Below are positions 51,894-60,727 of a stretch of DNA of 64,000 nucleotides, piece by piece. Where the stretch lies: contig CAXXKZ010000013.1 of NCBI GenBank assembly GCA_963665545.2, positions 434,001 to 498,000 of the forward strand. The letters are read 5' to 3'. The DNA comes from G963665545 sp963665545. GTDB lineage: Bacteria > Pseudomonadota > Gammaproteobacteria > Xanthomonadales > SZUA-36. Under the pieces are notes generated by a model, which was not told the DNA's origin, did not search any database, and saw only the letters and a list, made by a program, of their open reading frames with translations. A program made the translations under genes and the position numbers. The stretch's first letter is position 1. Every line of letters begins with the position of its first letter.

Positions 51894-54632
51894 ATGCTTA
51901 ACACGCTGACGACAAAAATATTCGGCAGCCGAAATGAACGGCTGATCGCAAAAATGCAGAATTTCGTGCATCAGATCAATGATCTGGAGGCCGCGGCTCA
52001 GGCACTCTCCGATGATGCGCTCAAGGCCTGCACGGCGACGTTGCGCCAGCGGCACGCCAACGGGGAAACGCTCGAAGAGCTGATGCCAGAGGCGTTTTCC
52101 TATGTCCGCGAAGTGTCTCAACGAACCCTTGGGCTGCGGCATTACGATGTACAGCTGATAGGTGGTCTGGTCTTGCATCGCGGAATGATTTCCGAAATGA
52201 AGACAGGGGAAGGTAAGACCTTGATGGCAACTATGGCGGTGTACGTCAATGCGTTAACAGGAAAAGGCGTGCACGTGGTAACGGTTAACGACTACCTGGC
52301 CCGGCGTGATGCCGATTGGATGCGGCCCATTTACTCCGCCCTGGATATGACCGTTGGTGTGGTCATTCCTGGCCTGAGCCCGGCTGCAAAGAGAGCTGCA
52401 TACGCCTGCGACGTGGTGTATGCCACCAATAATGAGTTGGGTTTCGACTATCTGCGCGACAACATGGCCTTTTCGTCGGATCAGAAGTTTCAGCGGGAAC
52501 GCTATTTCGCCATTGTCGACGAGGTCGATTCCATTCTCATTGACGAGGCCCGAACGCCGCTCATTATCTCGGGGCCGGCGGATGACTCTCCCCAGCTTTA
52601 TGTGCGCATCAACAAGTTGATACCGGGGTTGGAGCGCGCTGAAGTGCTGCCGCAAGAGGAGGAGGGTGCGGGTGAAGGCGATTTCACGATTGACGAGAAG
52701 CAAAAACAGGTCTACCTGACTGAAGACGGTATGGGCCATGTTGAGAAGTTGATGGTCAAGTCCGGCCTCCTGAAGGACGAGGACAGTCTGTATGACGCTC
52801 AAAACCTGAACCTGGTGCACCATTTGAATGCAGGACTCAGAGCCCACCATCTTTTTCACAAAGATGTCGACTATATCGTCAAGGACAATGAAATTGTCAT
52901 CGTCGATGAGTTTACCGGTCGGACCCTGGCGGGCCGGCGTTGGTCGGAGGGCTTGCACCAGGCAGTTGAAGCCAAGGAAGAAGTCCCCATTCAGAAAGAA
53001 AACCAGACATTGGCCTCGATTACGTTTCAAAACTATTTCCGGCTCTATGACAAACTGGCCGGGATGACGGGAACAGCGGATACCGAGGCTTACGAATTCC
53101 AGTCGATTTACAGTCTGGAAGTGGTGGTCATACCCACGCACATGCCCATGATACGAGATGATCGCGATGACCTCGTATTTTTGAAAGTCGATGCCAAATT
53201 CAATGCCATTGTTGAAGACATCAAGTCCTGCAGAAGCAGCGGACAGCCGGTGCTGGTGGGAACCACTTCGATAGAGACTTCTGAACTCATATCACGGATT
53301 CTGAAGAAGGAAAATGTCACGCACGAAGTGCTCAATGCCAAGCAGCACGAGCGGGAAGCTCATATCGTCGCACAGGCTGGCAGTCCTTCGGCGGTGACGA
53401 TCGCGACCAACATGGCGGGCCGCGGTACCGATATTGTTCTGGGGGGCAGTCTTGATGCGGAAATCGCTGCGCAGGATGAGGGAATCTCCGCAGACAGGCT
53501 GAAAGAAATTCGCAAGCAGTGGCAGCAGCGTCACGATGAAGTGATCAGCGCCGGCGGTTTACACATTATCGGCACGGAGCGTCATGAGTCCCGTCGTATC
53601 GACAACCAACTCAGGGGCCGCTCGGGCCGCCAGGGTGATCCTGGCTCTTCCAGATTCTATCTCTCGCTGGAAGACAGCCTGCTGCGAATTTTTGCATCCG
53701 ACCGAATGTCAATGCTGATGCAGCGTTTTGGCATGAAGGAAGACGAAGCGATTGAAGCCGGCATGCTCAATAAAGCGATTGAAAATGCTCAACGGAAGGT
53801 CGAGGCTCACAACTTCGATGTGCGCAAGCACCTGCTTGACTATGACGACGTCGCCAATGATCAGCGTCGCGTTATTTACCAGCAACGCAACGAGTTGATG
53901 GAGGCGGAGCAGATACAGGATACAGTTCTGGATATGCGCCATGATGTATTCCTGGACGTAATCGATCGCTTTGTGCCGCCTGGCAGCATTGATGAGCAAT
54001 GGGATATACCCGGTCTTGAAACCGCACTCGATGGTGAATTCGGCATCAATGTCCCCGTATCTAAATGGGTCGGCGAGGATGATCAGTTGCACGAAGAGGT
54101 GCTGCGGGAGCGGGTCATTGAAAGTGTTGAGCAACACTTCCACAATAAGGAAGTCATGACCGGCGCTGAGGTCATGCGACACTTTGAAAAAGCCCTGATG
54201 CTCAATGTGCTTGATCAGCAATGGAAGGATCACCTGGCGAGCATGGACTATCTGCGCCAGGGCATCGGATTGCGGGGATATGCGCAGAAGCAGCCGATGC
54301 AGGAATACAAACGTGAGTCTTTCGAGATGTTCACCCAGTTGCTTGGTAACATCAAACATGAAGTGATTCGAATCCTGGCCAGGGTACAGGTCAGAGCGGA
54401 GGAAGACGTGGAGGCGGTTGATTCGCAGCGCCGCCAGGACCGTCAAATGGAATTTCAGCACGACCAGGCAGAGTCCATGGCGACACAGCCGGCTGCCAGT
54501 ACGCAGGGCCAGGCTGCCCAAAACTTGTCAGATGTGCCCTACGTGCGTGAAGAGAGAAAGGTCGGGCGAAATGAGCCCTGCCCCTGCGGTTCAGGAAACA
54601 AGTACAAGCATTGCCACGGTAAACTCAGCTAG
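51894..54632 (+). CDS. secA: Preprotein translocase ATPase SecA
   Basis: 912 residues. Motor of the Sec pathway. Walker A MKTGEGKTLMATM, DEVDSILIDEARTPL, the preprotein-binding and helical scaffold domains, GRGTDIVLGG, GTERHESRRIDNQLRGRSGRQGDPGSS, and the C-terminal zinc tail NEPCPCGSGNKYKHCHG that binds SecB. The gap of 113 bases upstream contains TTGACA at 51860 but no clear -10. The stop overlaps the convergent coaE by eight bases. Confidence 0.97.
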   Translation: MLNTLTTKIFGSRNERLIAKMQNFVHQINDLEAAAQALSDDALKACTATLRQRHANGETLEELMPEAFSYVREVSQRTLGLRHYDVQLIGGLVLHRGMISEMKTGEGKTLMATMAVYVNALTGKGVHVVTVNDYLARRDADWMRPIYSALDMTVGVVIPGLSPAAKRAAYACDVVYATNNELGFDYLRDNMAFSSDQKFQRERYFAIVDEVDSILIDEARTPLIISGPADDSPQLYVRINKLIPGLERAEVLPQEEEGAGEGDFTIDEKQKQVYLTEDGMGHVEKLMVKSGLLKDEDSLYDAQNLNLVHHLNAGLRAHHLFHKDVDYIVKDNEIVIVDEFTGRTLAGRRWSEGLHQAVEAKEEVPIQKENQTLASITFQNYFRLYDKLAGMTGTADTEAYEFQSIYSLEVVVIPTHMPMIRDDRDDLVFLKVDAKFNAIVEDIKSCRSSGQPVLVGTTSIETSELISRILKKENVTHEVLNAKQHEREAHIVAQAGSPSAVTIATNMAGRGTDIVLGGSLDAEIAAQDEGISADRLKEIRKQWQQRHDEVISAGGLHIIGTERHESRRIDNQLRGRSGRQGDPGSSRFYLSLEDSLLRIFASDRMSMLMQRFGMKEDEAIEAGMLNKAIENAQRKVEAHNFDVRKHLLDYDDVANDQRRVIYQQRNELMEAEQIQDTVLDMRHDVFLDVIDRFVPPGSIDEQWDIPGLETALDGEFGINVPVSKWVGEDDQLHEEVLRERVIESVEQHFHNKEVMTGAEVMRHFEKALMLNVLDQQWKDHLASMDYLRQGIGLRGYAQKQPMQEYKRESFEMFTQLLGNIKHEVIRILARVQVRAEEDVEAVDSQRRQDRQMEFQHDQAESMATQPAASTQGQAAQNLSDVPYVREERKVGRNEPCPCGSGNKYKHCHGKLS

Positions 54633-55260
54633 CAGTCTGCTTCTTCCGAGCCAGTTGCAAGTAGCTGGCATGAAGCACGTTGACCTTTCTTGCAAGGTTG
54701 GCCAGATCAGCGTCGTTGACGACGACATCATCGGCAAACGCCAGTCTCTCGCCGCGATCGGCCTGTGCCGCCAGTATGGATTCAGCCTGCTCTCTGGTGA
54801 TGCCGTCCCTGTTCATCACACGCAATAGCTGGGTTTCATCTTCGACATCGACCACCAGAACCCGGTCGCCAAGATATTTTCCGCCCGACTCCGCCAGCAG
54901 TGGTACAACCAGAATGCAGTATTCGCTGCTGGCAAGGATTAATTGGTGCCGGGAGGATTCACGGATCGCCGGGTGAAGAATGGCTTCCAGCTTCTGCTTG
55001 TTGAGCGGATCAGAAAATATCAGCTGACGCATGTGTTTCCGATCCAAGCTACCGTCCGGTTTCAACACTTCGGCGCCAAATTCGCTGACAATTTCTGTGA
55101 GCGCGGGCTCACCCGGTTCAACCAGCGCCCTGGCGATCACATCGGTGTCGACGACCTGTATGCCTTTCTCTGCAAACAGAGCGGAAATTGCGGTCTTTCC
55201 AGAAGCGATACCGCCGGTAAGAACCACAACAAAAGCATCGATTTGATCGTCGTTATGCAA
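54625..55260 (-). CDS. coaE: Dephospho-CoA kinase
   Basis: 211 residues; last step of coenzyme A synthesis. P-loop LTGGIASGKTAIS, DTDVIARALVEPGEPAL, LDRKHMRQLIFSDPLNKQKLEAILHPAI and the lid region are present. It follows pilD by 48 bases, as in the pilBCD-coaE arrangement of many gammaproteobacteria. Confidence 0.95.
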   Translation of the reverse strand: MHNDDQIDAFVVVLTGGIASGKTAISALFAEKGIQVVDTDVIARALVEPGEPALTEIVSEFGAEVLKPDGSLDRKHMRQLIFSDPLNKQKLEAILHPAIRESSRHQLILASSEYCILVVPLLAESGGKYLGDRVLVVDVEDETQLLRVMNRDGITREQAESILAAQADRGERLAFADDVVVNDADLANLARKVNVLHASYLQLARKKQTAS

Positions 55261-55308
55261 GAATTACTTTGGGATAAGGTGATGCCATCTTCTGAGGTTT
55301 ACGGAGCA

Positions 55309-56169
55309 CTAGCCGAAGGTCGTGCGGGTGTAATGATCCATGATTTGCTGGCCCCAAATCATCGCAATCCAGCCTGCCGCCGCAATAAAGGGGCCAAAAG
55401 GCATTGGTTTTTCGCGATCCAGCTTGCCAGTGGCCAGCAGGACAATGCCGACCGTCGCCCCGACCACGGAAGACAGTAATATGATCAGCGGCAGCATCTG
55501 CCAGCCCAGCCAGGCACCCACGGCCGCAAGGAGTTTGAAATCTCCATAGCCCATGCCCTCCTTGCCGGTCAGCAAGCGGAAGACTTGATAGATCGACCAC
55601 AGGATCAGGTAGCCTGCAATTGCGCCCACCACACTCGAACCCAGGTCTGCAAACAGCCCATTGAGATTGACCAGGATGCCTGCCCACAACAACGGCAGTG
55701 TCAGATTGTCCGGCAATAACTGGTGATCTGCGTCGATCCCGGTCAGTGCAATGAGTGCGGCGCTTAGCGCCATGGCGCCTAAGCCCTGGAGCGTTGGTCC
55801 GAAATGCCAAATGGCCGCCAGGAACATGACCGCAGTGATGAATTCGATCAAAGGGTATCTGTACGAGATCTTAGTCTTGCAGGACGAACATTTTCCGCCC
55901 AGCACCACATAACTCAGCAAAGGGATGTTTTCATGAGCCCTGATAAGATGCCCGCAATTGGGGCATCTGGATCTGCCTTTGACGAGGCTCGGTGGGCGCG
56001 GGCCGTTGCTTTGCTCCTGTTCCAGTAGTTCAAGGTATTGACAGCGCCAGTCATATTCCATCAATGCCGGTAGGCGTAAGATGACGACATTCAGAAAACT
56101 CCCTATCAGGAGTCCGAAAATAAACACCCCTGTATATAACAGGGGTGTGGATTCAATGAGATATTGCAA
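55309..56169 (-). CDS. pilD: Prepilin peptidase and N-methyltransferase PilD
   Basis: 286 residues from the TTG at 56169, which has AAGGAG five bases upstream; longer frames to 56307 lack any site. Inner-membrane aspartyl protease that cleaves and methylates type IV prepilins and probably the GspG-K pseudopilins too, since no other prepilin peptidase gene is seen. The zinc-binding cytoplasmic loop has CPNCGH and CSSCK. The catalytic aspartates lie in LTGIDADHQLLPD and GMGYGDFKLL. Confidence 0.94.
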   Translation of the reverse strand: MQYLIESTPLLYTGVFIFGLLIGSFLNVVILRLPALMEYDWRCQYLELLEQEQSNGPRPPSLVKGRSRCPNCGHLIRAHENIPLLSYVVLGGKCSSCKTKISYRYPLIEFITAVMFLAAIWHFGPTLQGLGAMALSAALIALTGIDADHQLLPDNLTLPLLWAGILVNLNGLFADLGSSVVGAIAGYLILWSIYQVFRLLTGKEGMGYGDFKLLAAVGAWLGWQMLPLIILLSSVVGATVGIVLLATGKLDREKPMPFGPFIAAAGWIAMIWGQQIMDHYTRTTFG

Positions 56170-56194
56170 TACTTCTCCTTTTGGGGAGACAGGG

Positions 56195-57414
56195 TCAGAT
56201 GACCGCGGCCATCTTGAATATTGGCAGGTACATGGCAATGACCATGCCACCGACAATGATGCCGACAAATACGATAATTGCAGGTTCCAACAGGCTGGAC
56301 AATGCATCCACGGCGTTGTTTACCTCTTCCTCGTAGGCTTCGGCAACCTTGACCAGCATCGTATCGAGCGAACCGGCTTCCTCACCGATAGCCGCCATTT
56401 GTATGACCATATTGGGAAATACATCAGTTTGCTGCATGGCCAGCTGCAGTTGATGGCCGACGGCGACATCTTCACGGATTCTTGCTGCTGCGTTATTGTA
56501 GACCGCATTGCCTGTGGCTCCGGAGACAATTTTTAACGCGTCGACCAGGGGTACGCCGGCCGCGAATGTGATGGCCAATGTACGGCAAAACCGTGCAATT
56601 GCAGCCTTTTCCAGGATTTCGCCGACAATAGGGAGCTTCAATGACATCCTGTCAATCCAGTGTGAAAATTTGGTCGATCGGTTTTTGAGCATGACAATGC
56701 CGACGATTGTGCCGACAACGCCGCCCAGTACCAGCACTGCCCATTCCTGCATGAATTCCGACGCGCTGACCACCATCCTGGTGAATGCCGGAAGATCGGT
56801 CCCGAAGCTCATAAAGACTGCCTCGAATTGCGGAATCACATAGATCAGCAATATCGATGAAACAATGATCGCTACTGCAATAACAGCGGCTGGGTAGTAC
56901 AGCGCCTTCTTGATCTTGCCCTTGATGCTCTCAATGCGCTCCTTGTAGCTGGCAATGCTGTCAAGGATTGTGTCGAGCACACCGGCGTTTTCGCCGGCCT
57001 TGACCAGGTTCACATAGAGTTCGTCGAACTGGACCGGGTGTTTTGCCAGCGACTCGTGCAGGCTACTGCCCGATTCGATTTCTGCCCGAATATTGTCCAG
57101 CATTGATTTCATGCGGGGATTCTTCATTCCGCCGGAAATAATCTGGAACGAGGTCACCAACGGTACGCCCGATTTCAGCATGGTTGCGAGTTGGCGGCTG
57201 AAGACGGCGATGTCTTTCGAAGAAACTCGGCTGCCTGCCCACCAAATAGCGGTTTGGACTTTTTCCTGACTGTTATGGGGTTGATGCCCTGACGGCGTAA
57301 TTCAGCCCGCACCAGATTCGGGCTCGTTGCAATTTGCTGCCCTTTTAGTTTGTGGCCACGCTTGTCGCGCCCCTGCCAGAGAAATACTGTTGGTTCTGCC
57401 CGTACTGTTGCCAT
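56195..57414 (-). pseudogene. pilC: pilC, type IV pilus platform protein, split by a frameshift
   Basis: Inner-membrane platform protein for pilus assembly, related to GspF. The N-terminal 65 or so residues (MATVRAEPTVFLWQGRDKRGHKLKGQQI ... RRQGINPITVRKKSKPLFGG) are in one frame to the stop near 57175. The rest (KDIAVFSRQLATMLKSGVPLVTSFQII onward, both T2SF domains, three membrane segments) continues in another frame to 56195. The break lies near 57215-57245, about one base missing. No other damage is visible, so either a recent mutation or a sequence error. If real, pili could not be assembled without suppression. Confidence 0.85.
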
Positions 57415-57417
57415 GAC

Positions 57418-59136
57418 CTAGTCCTTGGTTACACGGTTGATTTCAATCAGATCAGTCACGCCTTTGCCCACCTTGTTCAACGCCGCCTGTCTGAGGTCGT
57501 TAACGCCTTCCTTTCTGGCTTGTTCGGTGATGTGCAGGGCGTTACTCTCCGTCACCGACAAAATAATTCTCGCTATGTCGTCGGTGATGGGCATGACTTC
57601 AAAAATGCCCGTCCGCCCGCGGTAGCCTTCGTTGCATTCGGCGCAACCGTTTGGCTTAAAAAGTTTCAATTCCGGTATTTGTTCCTTGGTAAATCCTGCC
57701 TGGAGCAGGGCCTCCTTCGGGAGGTCCTCTTTCAGTTTGCAAGTGTGCAGTTTCCGGACCAGCCGCTGGGCGATAATCAGGTTAACCGCCGAGGTGATGT
57801 TGTAGGTCGGCACGCCCATATTCATCAGGCGCGTAATGGACTGCGGGGCATCGTTCGTATGCAGCGTTGACAGCACCAGGTGGCCCGTTTGTGCGGCCTT
57901 GATGGCGATTTCGGCGGTCTCCAGATCACGAATCTCACCGACCATGATGGTGTCTGGATCCTGGCGCAAAAAGGCCCTGAGCGCCCGGGCGAAAGTCATG
58001 CCCTGCTTGACGTTCTGCTGCACCTGGTTGATTCCCGACACGCGGATTTCGACCGGATCCTCGACGGTTGAAATGTTGCAGCCTTCTTCATTAAGCATGT
58101 GCAGCGCGGTGTACAGGGTCACCGTCTTGCCGCTGCCGGTTGGCCCGGTAGCGAGTACCATGCCGTATGGTTTGCTGACGGCATCGTGAAACAGGTCTCG
58201 TTGGTGTGCTTCGAACCCGAGTTGTTCAATGCCGAGTTTGGTGGCGGCTGAATCCAGGATCCGCAGCACCACTTTTTCGCCGAACAGCGTCGGGCAGGTG
58301 CTGACTCGAAAATCAATGCTCTTCGCGCGGCTCAGCGAAAGCTTTATTCTGCCATCCTGTGGTACTCGCTTTTCAGCGATGTCCAGACCGGCCATGACTT
58401 TCAGGCGTGATGACAAGCGACGCGACATCTGGATCGGTGGTCCGGCAACATTTTTCAGCACACCGTCCAACCGGTATCGAATGCGGTAGCGCGCTTCATA
58501 AGGTTCGAAATGAATATCAGATGCGCCTTTGCGGATCGCATCAAGCAAGACTTTGTTAATAAAACGCACCACGGGGGTCTCGTCAACGGCCGGATCGCTC
58601 GAATCATCGCTGGGACCGGCTTCAACCGTAAACTCGATATCTTCCAGCCCCTCTTCTCCGTCGAGGTCATCGAACACCGGACTGGTGGATTCGATTGCCC
58701 GTTCAATTGCGGGCTGGATCTGGTCTGCGGCAACCAGGATGGGCTCAACATGAAACCCCGAGCCAAATGCGATCTCGTCAATGATCTCGTGATTGGTCGG
58801 GTCCACCAGGCCAATAAAAAGTTGATTCCCACGCAGGTGCAGCGGCAGGGCCTGGTGCTTCTCCATCAGTGATTCGGAGATCAGACCCAATGGCGCCAGG
58901 GAGAGATCAAATGACTGTACGTTGATCAGGGGAATGCCGTACTCGTCAGCCGCTGCTGCGGCGAGGTCGGCAGGGTTGAATTTTTCGGACTTGATGAGCG
59001 AGGAAAGTAGCGTGGTGTTGTTACGATTGGCCTCGAGGCGCGCCTCTTCAGCGCTGATCTCATCCATAATACCCTCGCCCACCAAACGATGCGCCAGGCC
59101 ATGCAAATTGCTCGAGACCTTTAACTCGCTACTCAT
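57418..59136 (-). CDS. pilB: Type IV pilus assembly ATPase PilB
   Basis: 572 residues. Extension ATPase. The N-terminal MshEN-like domain occupies residues 1-160, and the RecA-like domain has Walker A GPTGSGKTVTLYTAL, VEDPVEIRVSGINQVQQNVKQGMTF, Walker B DTIMVGEIRDLETAEIA and His box TGHLVLSTLHTND. Unlike the GspE in this window, cysteines remain in the zinc region (HTCK ... GCAECNEGYRGRTG). Separated from pilC by three bases. Confidence 0.96.
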   Translation of the reverse strand: MSSELKVSSNLHGLAHRLVGEGIMDEISAEEARLEANRNNTTLLSSLIKSEKFNPADLAAAAADEYGIPLINVQSFDLSLAPLGLISESLMEKHQALPLHLRGNQLFIGLVDPTNHEIIDEIAFGSGFHVEPILVAADQIQPAIERAIESTSPVFDDLDGEEGLEDIEFTVEAGPSDDSSDPAVDETPVVRFINKVLLDAIRKGASDIHFEPYEARYRIRYRLDGVLKNVAGPPIQMSRRLSSRLKVMAGLDIAEKRVPQDGRIKLSLSRAKSIDFRVSTCPTLFGEKVVLRILDSAATKLGIEQLGFEAHQRDLFHDAVSKPYGMVLATGPTGSGKTVTLYTALHMLNEEGCNISTVEDPVEIRVSGINQVQQNVKQGMTFARALRAFLRQDPDTIMVGEIRDLETAEIAIKAAQTGHLVLSTLHTNDAPQSITRLMNMGVPTYNITSAVNLIIAQRLVRKLHTCKLKEDLPKEALLQAGFTKEQIPELKLFKPNGCAECNEGYRGRTGIFEVMPITDDIARIILSVTESNALHITEQARKEGVNDLRQAALNKVGKGVTDLIEINRVTKD

Positions 59137-59165
59137 CTACGGGTCGCTCCTTGTTCCCGATTTAT

Positions 59166-59196
59166 ATTATACCTGTTTCTCACCAGGGTATTGCAA
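59166..59196 (-). promoter_or_regulatory. Candidate sigma-70 promoter of pilB
   Basis: On the minus strand, TTGCAA (59191-59196) and a perfect TATAAT (59166-59171), with a longer than ideal 19-base spacer. About 30 bases upstream of the pilB start. Confidence 0.4.
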
Positions 59197-59338
59197 GTCT
59201 TTGTGCAACAAAGATAAACTTACAATTCAGCGAATGAAATCTTCATTCCGGAAAATAACATCCCCTACTATGGACCATCAGTTTGCGAAAAAACGTGCGC
59301 GTGTGCAAGTCCCAATCGCCTCGAATACCTGTAGTACA

Positions 59339-59809
59339 TCAGCTTCGGCATTCGGCCGGCACCACGTTATTGCTGCTCGAAGTATTTGAGCAGACCCAGA
59401 CAATACGACCACTCGCAAGCGTGAATGAACCCGTTAAGGTAATGACCGGGTCGGTCGAGGCGCCCGTGTTCTGCGTGGTAATGGTGATCAATGGTTCGCT
59501 ACAGTCTCCGGAGATCACAATGCTACTGACCCAAAGTGAAGGGTCGTAAATGAATCCGGCTCTGGAATTTGTGAGATTTGTCAGGGCCATGTCAGACTGA
59601 CAGGTGTCCGACAGGGAGGTCTTGGCGCCCATGCCAACGCTAAGTGCTTCCCCCACTTTGGCTCGAACCTGATAGGTAAAGTAGGTGGGCAGCGCAATAC
59701 TCAGAATGATCGAGATCACAGCGATCACAATCATTAATTCGATCAGCGTAAAGCCTCGGGAACACATGGTGTTGATAGTGCAGTGGGTCTTGCTTCTGGC
59801 GGTATTCAT
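59339..59809 (-). CDS. Type IV pilin-like protein
   Basis: 156 residues. GAGG seven bases before the ATG at 59809 supports this start, giving a 19-residue leader ending SRG^FTLIELMIVIAVISIILSIALPTYFTYQVRAKVGEAL. Glu5 present. The C-terminal region has cysteines at CSN and AEC for a disulfide loop. About 188 bases after the first pilin gene, in the same direction, with a similar N-terminal half (AKVGEALSVGMGAK against AKVGEGLSVGASAK), so the pair probably arose by duplication. Confidence 0.88.
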   Translation of the reverse strand: MNTARSKTHCTINTMCSRGFTLIELMIVIAVISIILSIALPTYFTYQVRAKVGEALSVGMGAKTSLSDTCQSDMALTNLTNSRAGFIYDPSLWVSSIVISGDCSEPLITITTQNTGASTDPVITLTGSFTLASGRIVWVCSNTSSSNNVVPAECRS

Positions 59810-59997
59810 TTGAAAGCCTCTTTTCCACCTGCCCTCTTTCCAGTCATGCCCAGACCGGTACGGAGTTACGCCTTGTTTGAGGTGGCTAATTCTTCCCTGG
59901 TTAATATGTGTATCTTTCTCTATTCCTTGTCCTGGTGGTCCATGCTTTATTCTTGCGATTTACATACATAAGTTAATCAGTAGTCAACTTGCCGTCA

Positions 59998-60435
59998 TCA
60001 AGAGCGACAGGTAGAAGGGACATGTGCCGTAGTGCTGCCACTGGTGCACGTCCAATCAATTCGCCCGTTACTCAGCTCGCCTGTCAGTGTCATGGTGACA
60101 GCGGCAGCGCCGATATTGACGTTGGTCGTAATGACGAGAACGGGTGCATCGCACGTTGAACTGCCACCGAGGACTACCGAGGCCACGAAGTTACTTTCCG
60201 TGAAAACGTAACCGGTGTCGCCTATGACGATGGAAGCTGACGAAAGCCCATTGCGCGTCTGACAGGTTTCTGCAACTGCGAGTTTGGCAGATGCGCCTAC
60301 GCTCAGCCCTTCACCTACCTTTGCGCGAACCGCGTAATCCTGGTAAGCAGGCAGTGCCAGAGCCAGCAAGATGGCGATGATCGCAATAACGATCATCAGT
60401 TCGATTAATGTAAAGCCTTTTGAAACGCGTTTCAT
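59998..60435 (-). CDS. pilA: Major type IV pilin PilA
   Basis: 145 residues. ATG 60435 with GGAGG upstream; the long frame to 60942 has no basis. Short leader MKRVSKG^FTLIELMIVIAIIAILLALALPAYQDYAVRAKVGEGL, Glu5 present. Disulfide loop cysteines near the C-terminus (DWTCTSGSTTAHVPSTCRS). It is preceded by a sigma-54 promoter, as in Pseudomonas pilA. Confidence 0.93.
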   Translation of the reverse strand: MKRVSKGFTLIELMIVIAIIAILLALALPAYQDYAVRAKVGEGLSVGASAKLAVAETCQTRNGLSSASIVIGDTGYVFTESNFVASVVLGGSSTCDAPVLVITTNVNIGAAAVTMTLTGELSNGRIDWTCTSGSTTAHVPSTCRS

Positions 60436-60526
60436 TGTATACCCTCCTGGTATTGTTAACGGCTCTTGAGCAATCCTAGTGCGAGCCTTGACGATAAATC
60501 CCAAAATACGGGACGCATGCGAGTAA

Positions 60527-60542
60527 TGCGATATTCGTGCCA
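60527..60542 (-). promoter_or_regulatory. Sigma-54 promoter of pilA
   Basis: On the minus strand, TGGCACGAATATCGCA. The GG (-24) and GC (-12) elements are exactly 12 bases apart and close to the consensus TGGCACGN4TTGCA. About 92 bases before the start codon. This would put pilA under RpoN, usually with the PilR/PilS pair. Confidence 0.78.
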
Positions 60543-60616
60543 TGTAATTTTTCCTTGCAATACAAGGGCATAAAATTTCGAATAAAAAGCAAACGCGACA
60601 CATTCTGATACATTTC

Positions 60617-60640
60617 GTCACAAAGTGACAAATTTTGTCA
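60617..60640. promoter_or_regulatory. Two overlapping palindromes between pilA and the membrane protein gene
   Basis: GTCAC-AAA-GTGAC (60617-60629) and TGACAAA-T-TTTGTCA (60626-60640) overlap by four bases and share the half-site TGAC(A). Both are perfect. They lie 75 bases upstream of the pilA sigma-54 promoter and 88 before the start of the divergent gene, a suitable place for an activator or repressor. Confidence 0.55.
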
Positions 60641-60727
60641 TGCCTGTGGACCCGCACCCTATCCAGTCTTCTGTCCTGGAGCAAATGAATTAGACTGCCC
60701 GCAACAGTAGGGAGCACAGCAAACGCC

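Noticed and set aside
59185..59206. A sigma-54-like TTGCAC...TTGCA upstream of pilB
   Set aside because: The spacing between the two elements is one base too long and the -24 GG is missing; the TATAAT box nearby is a better candidate.
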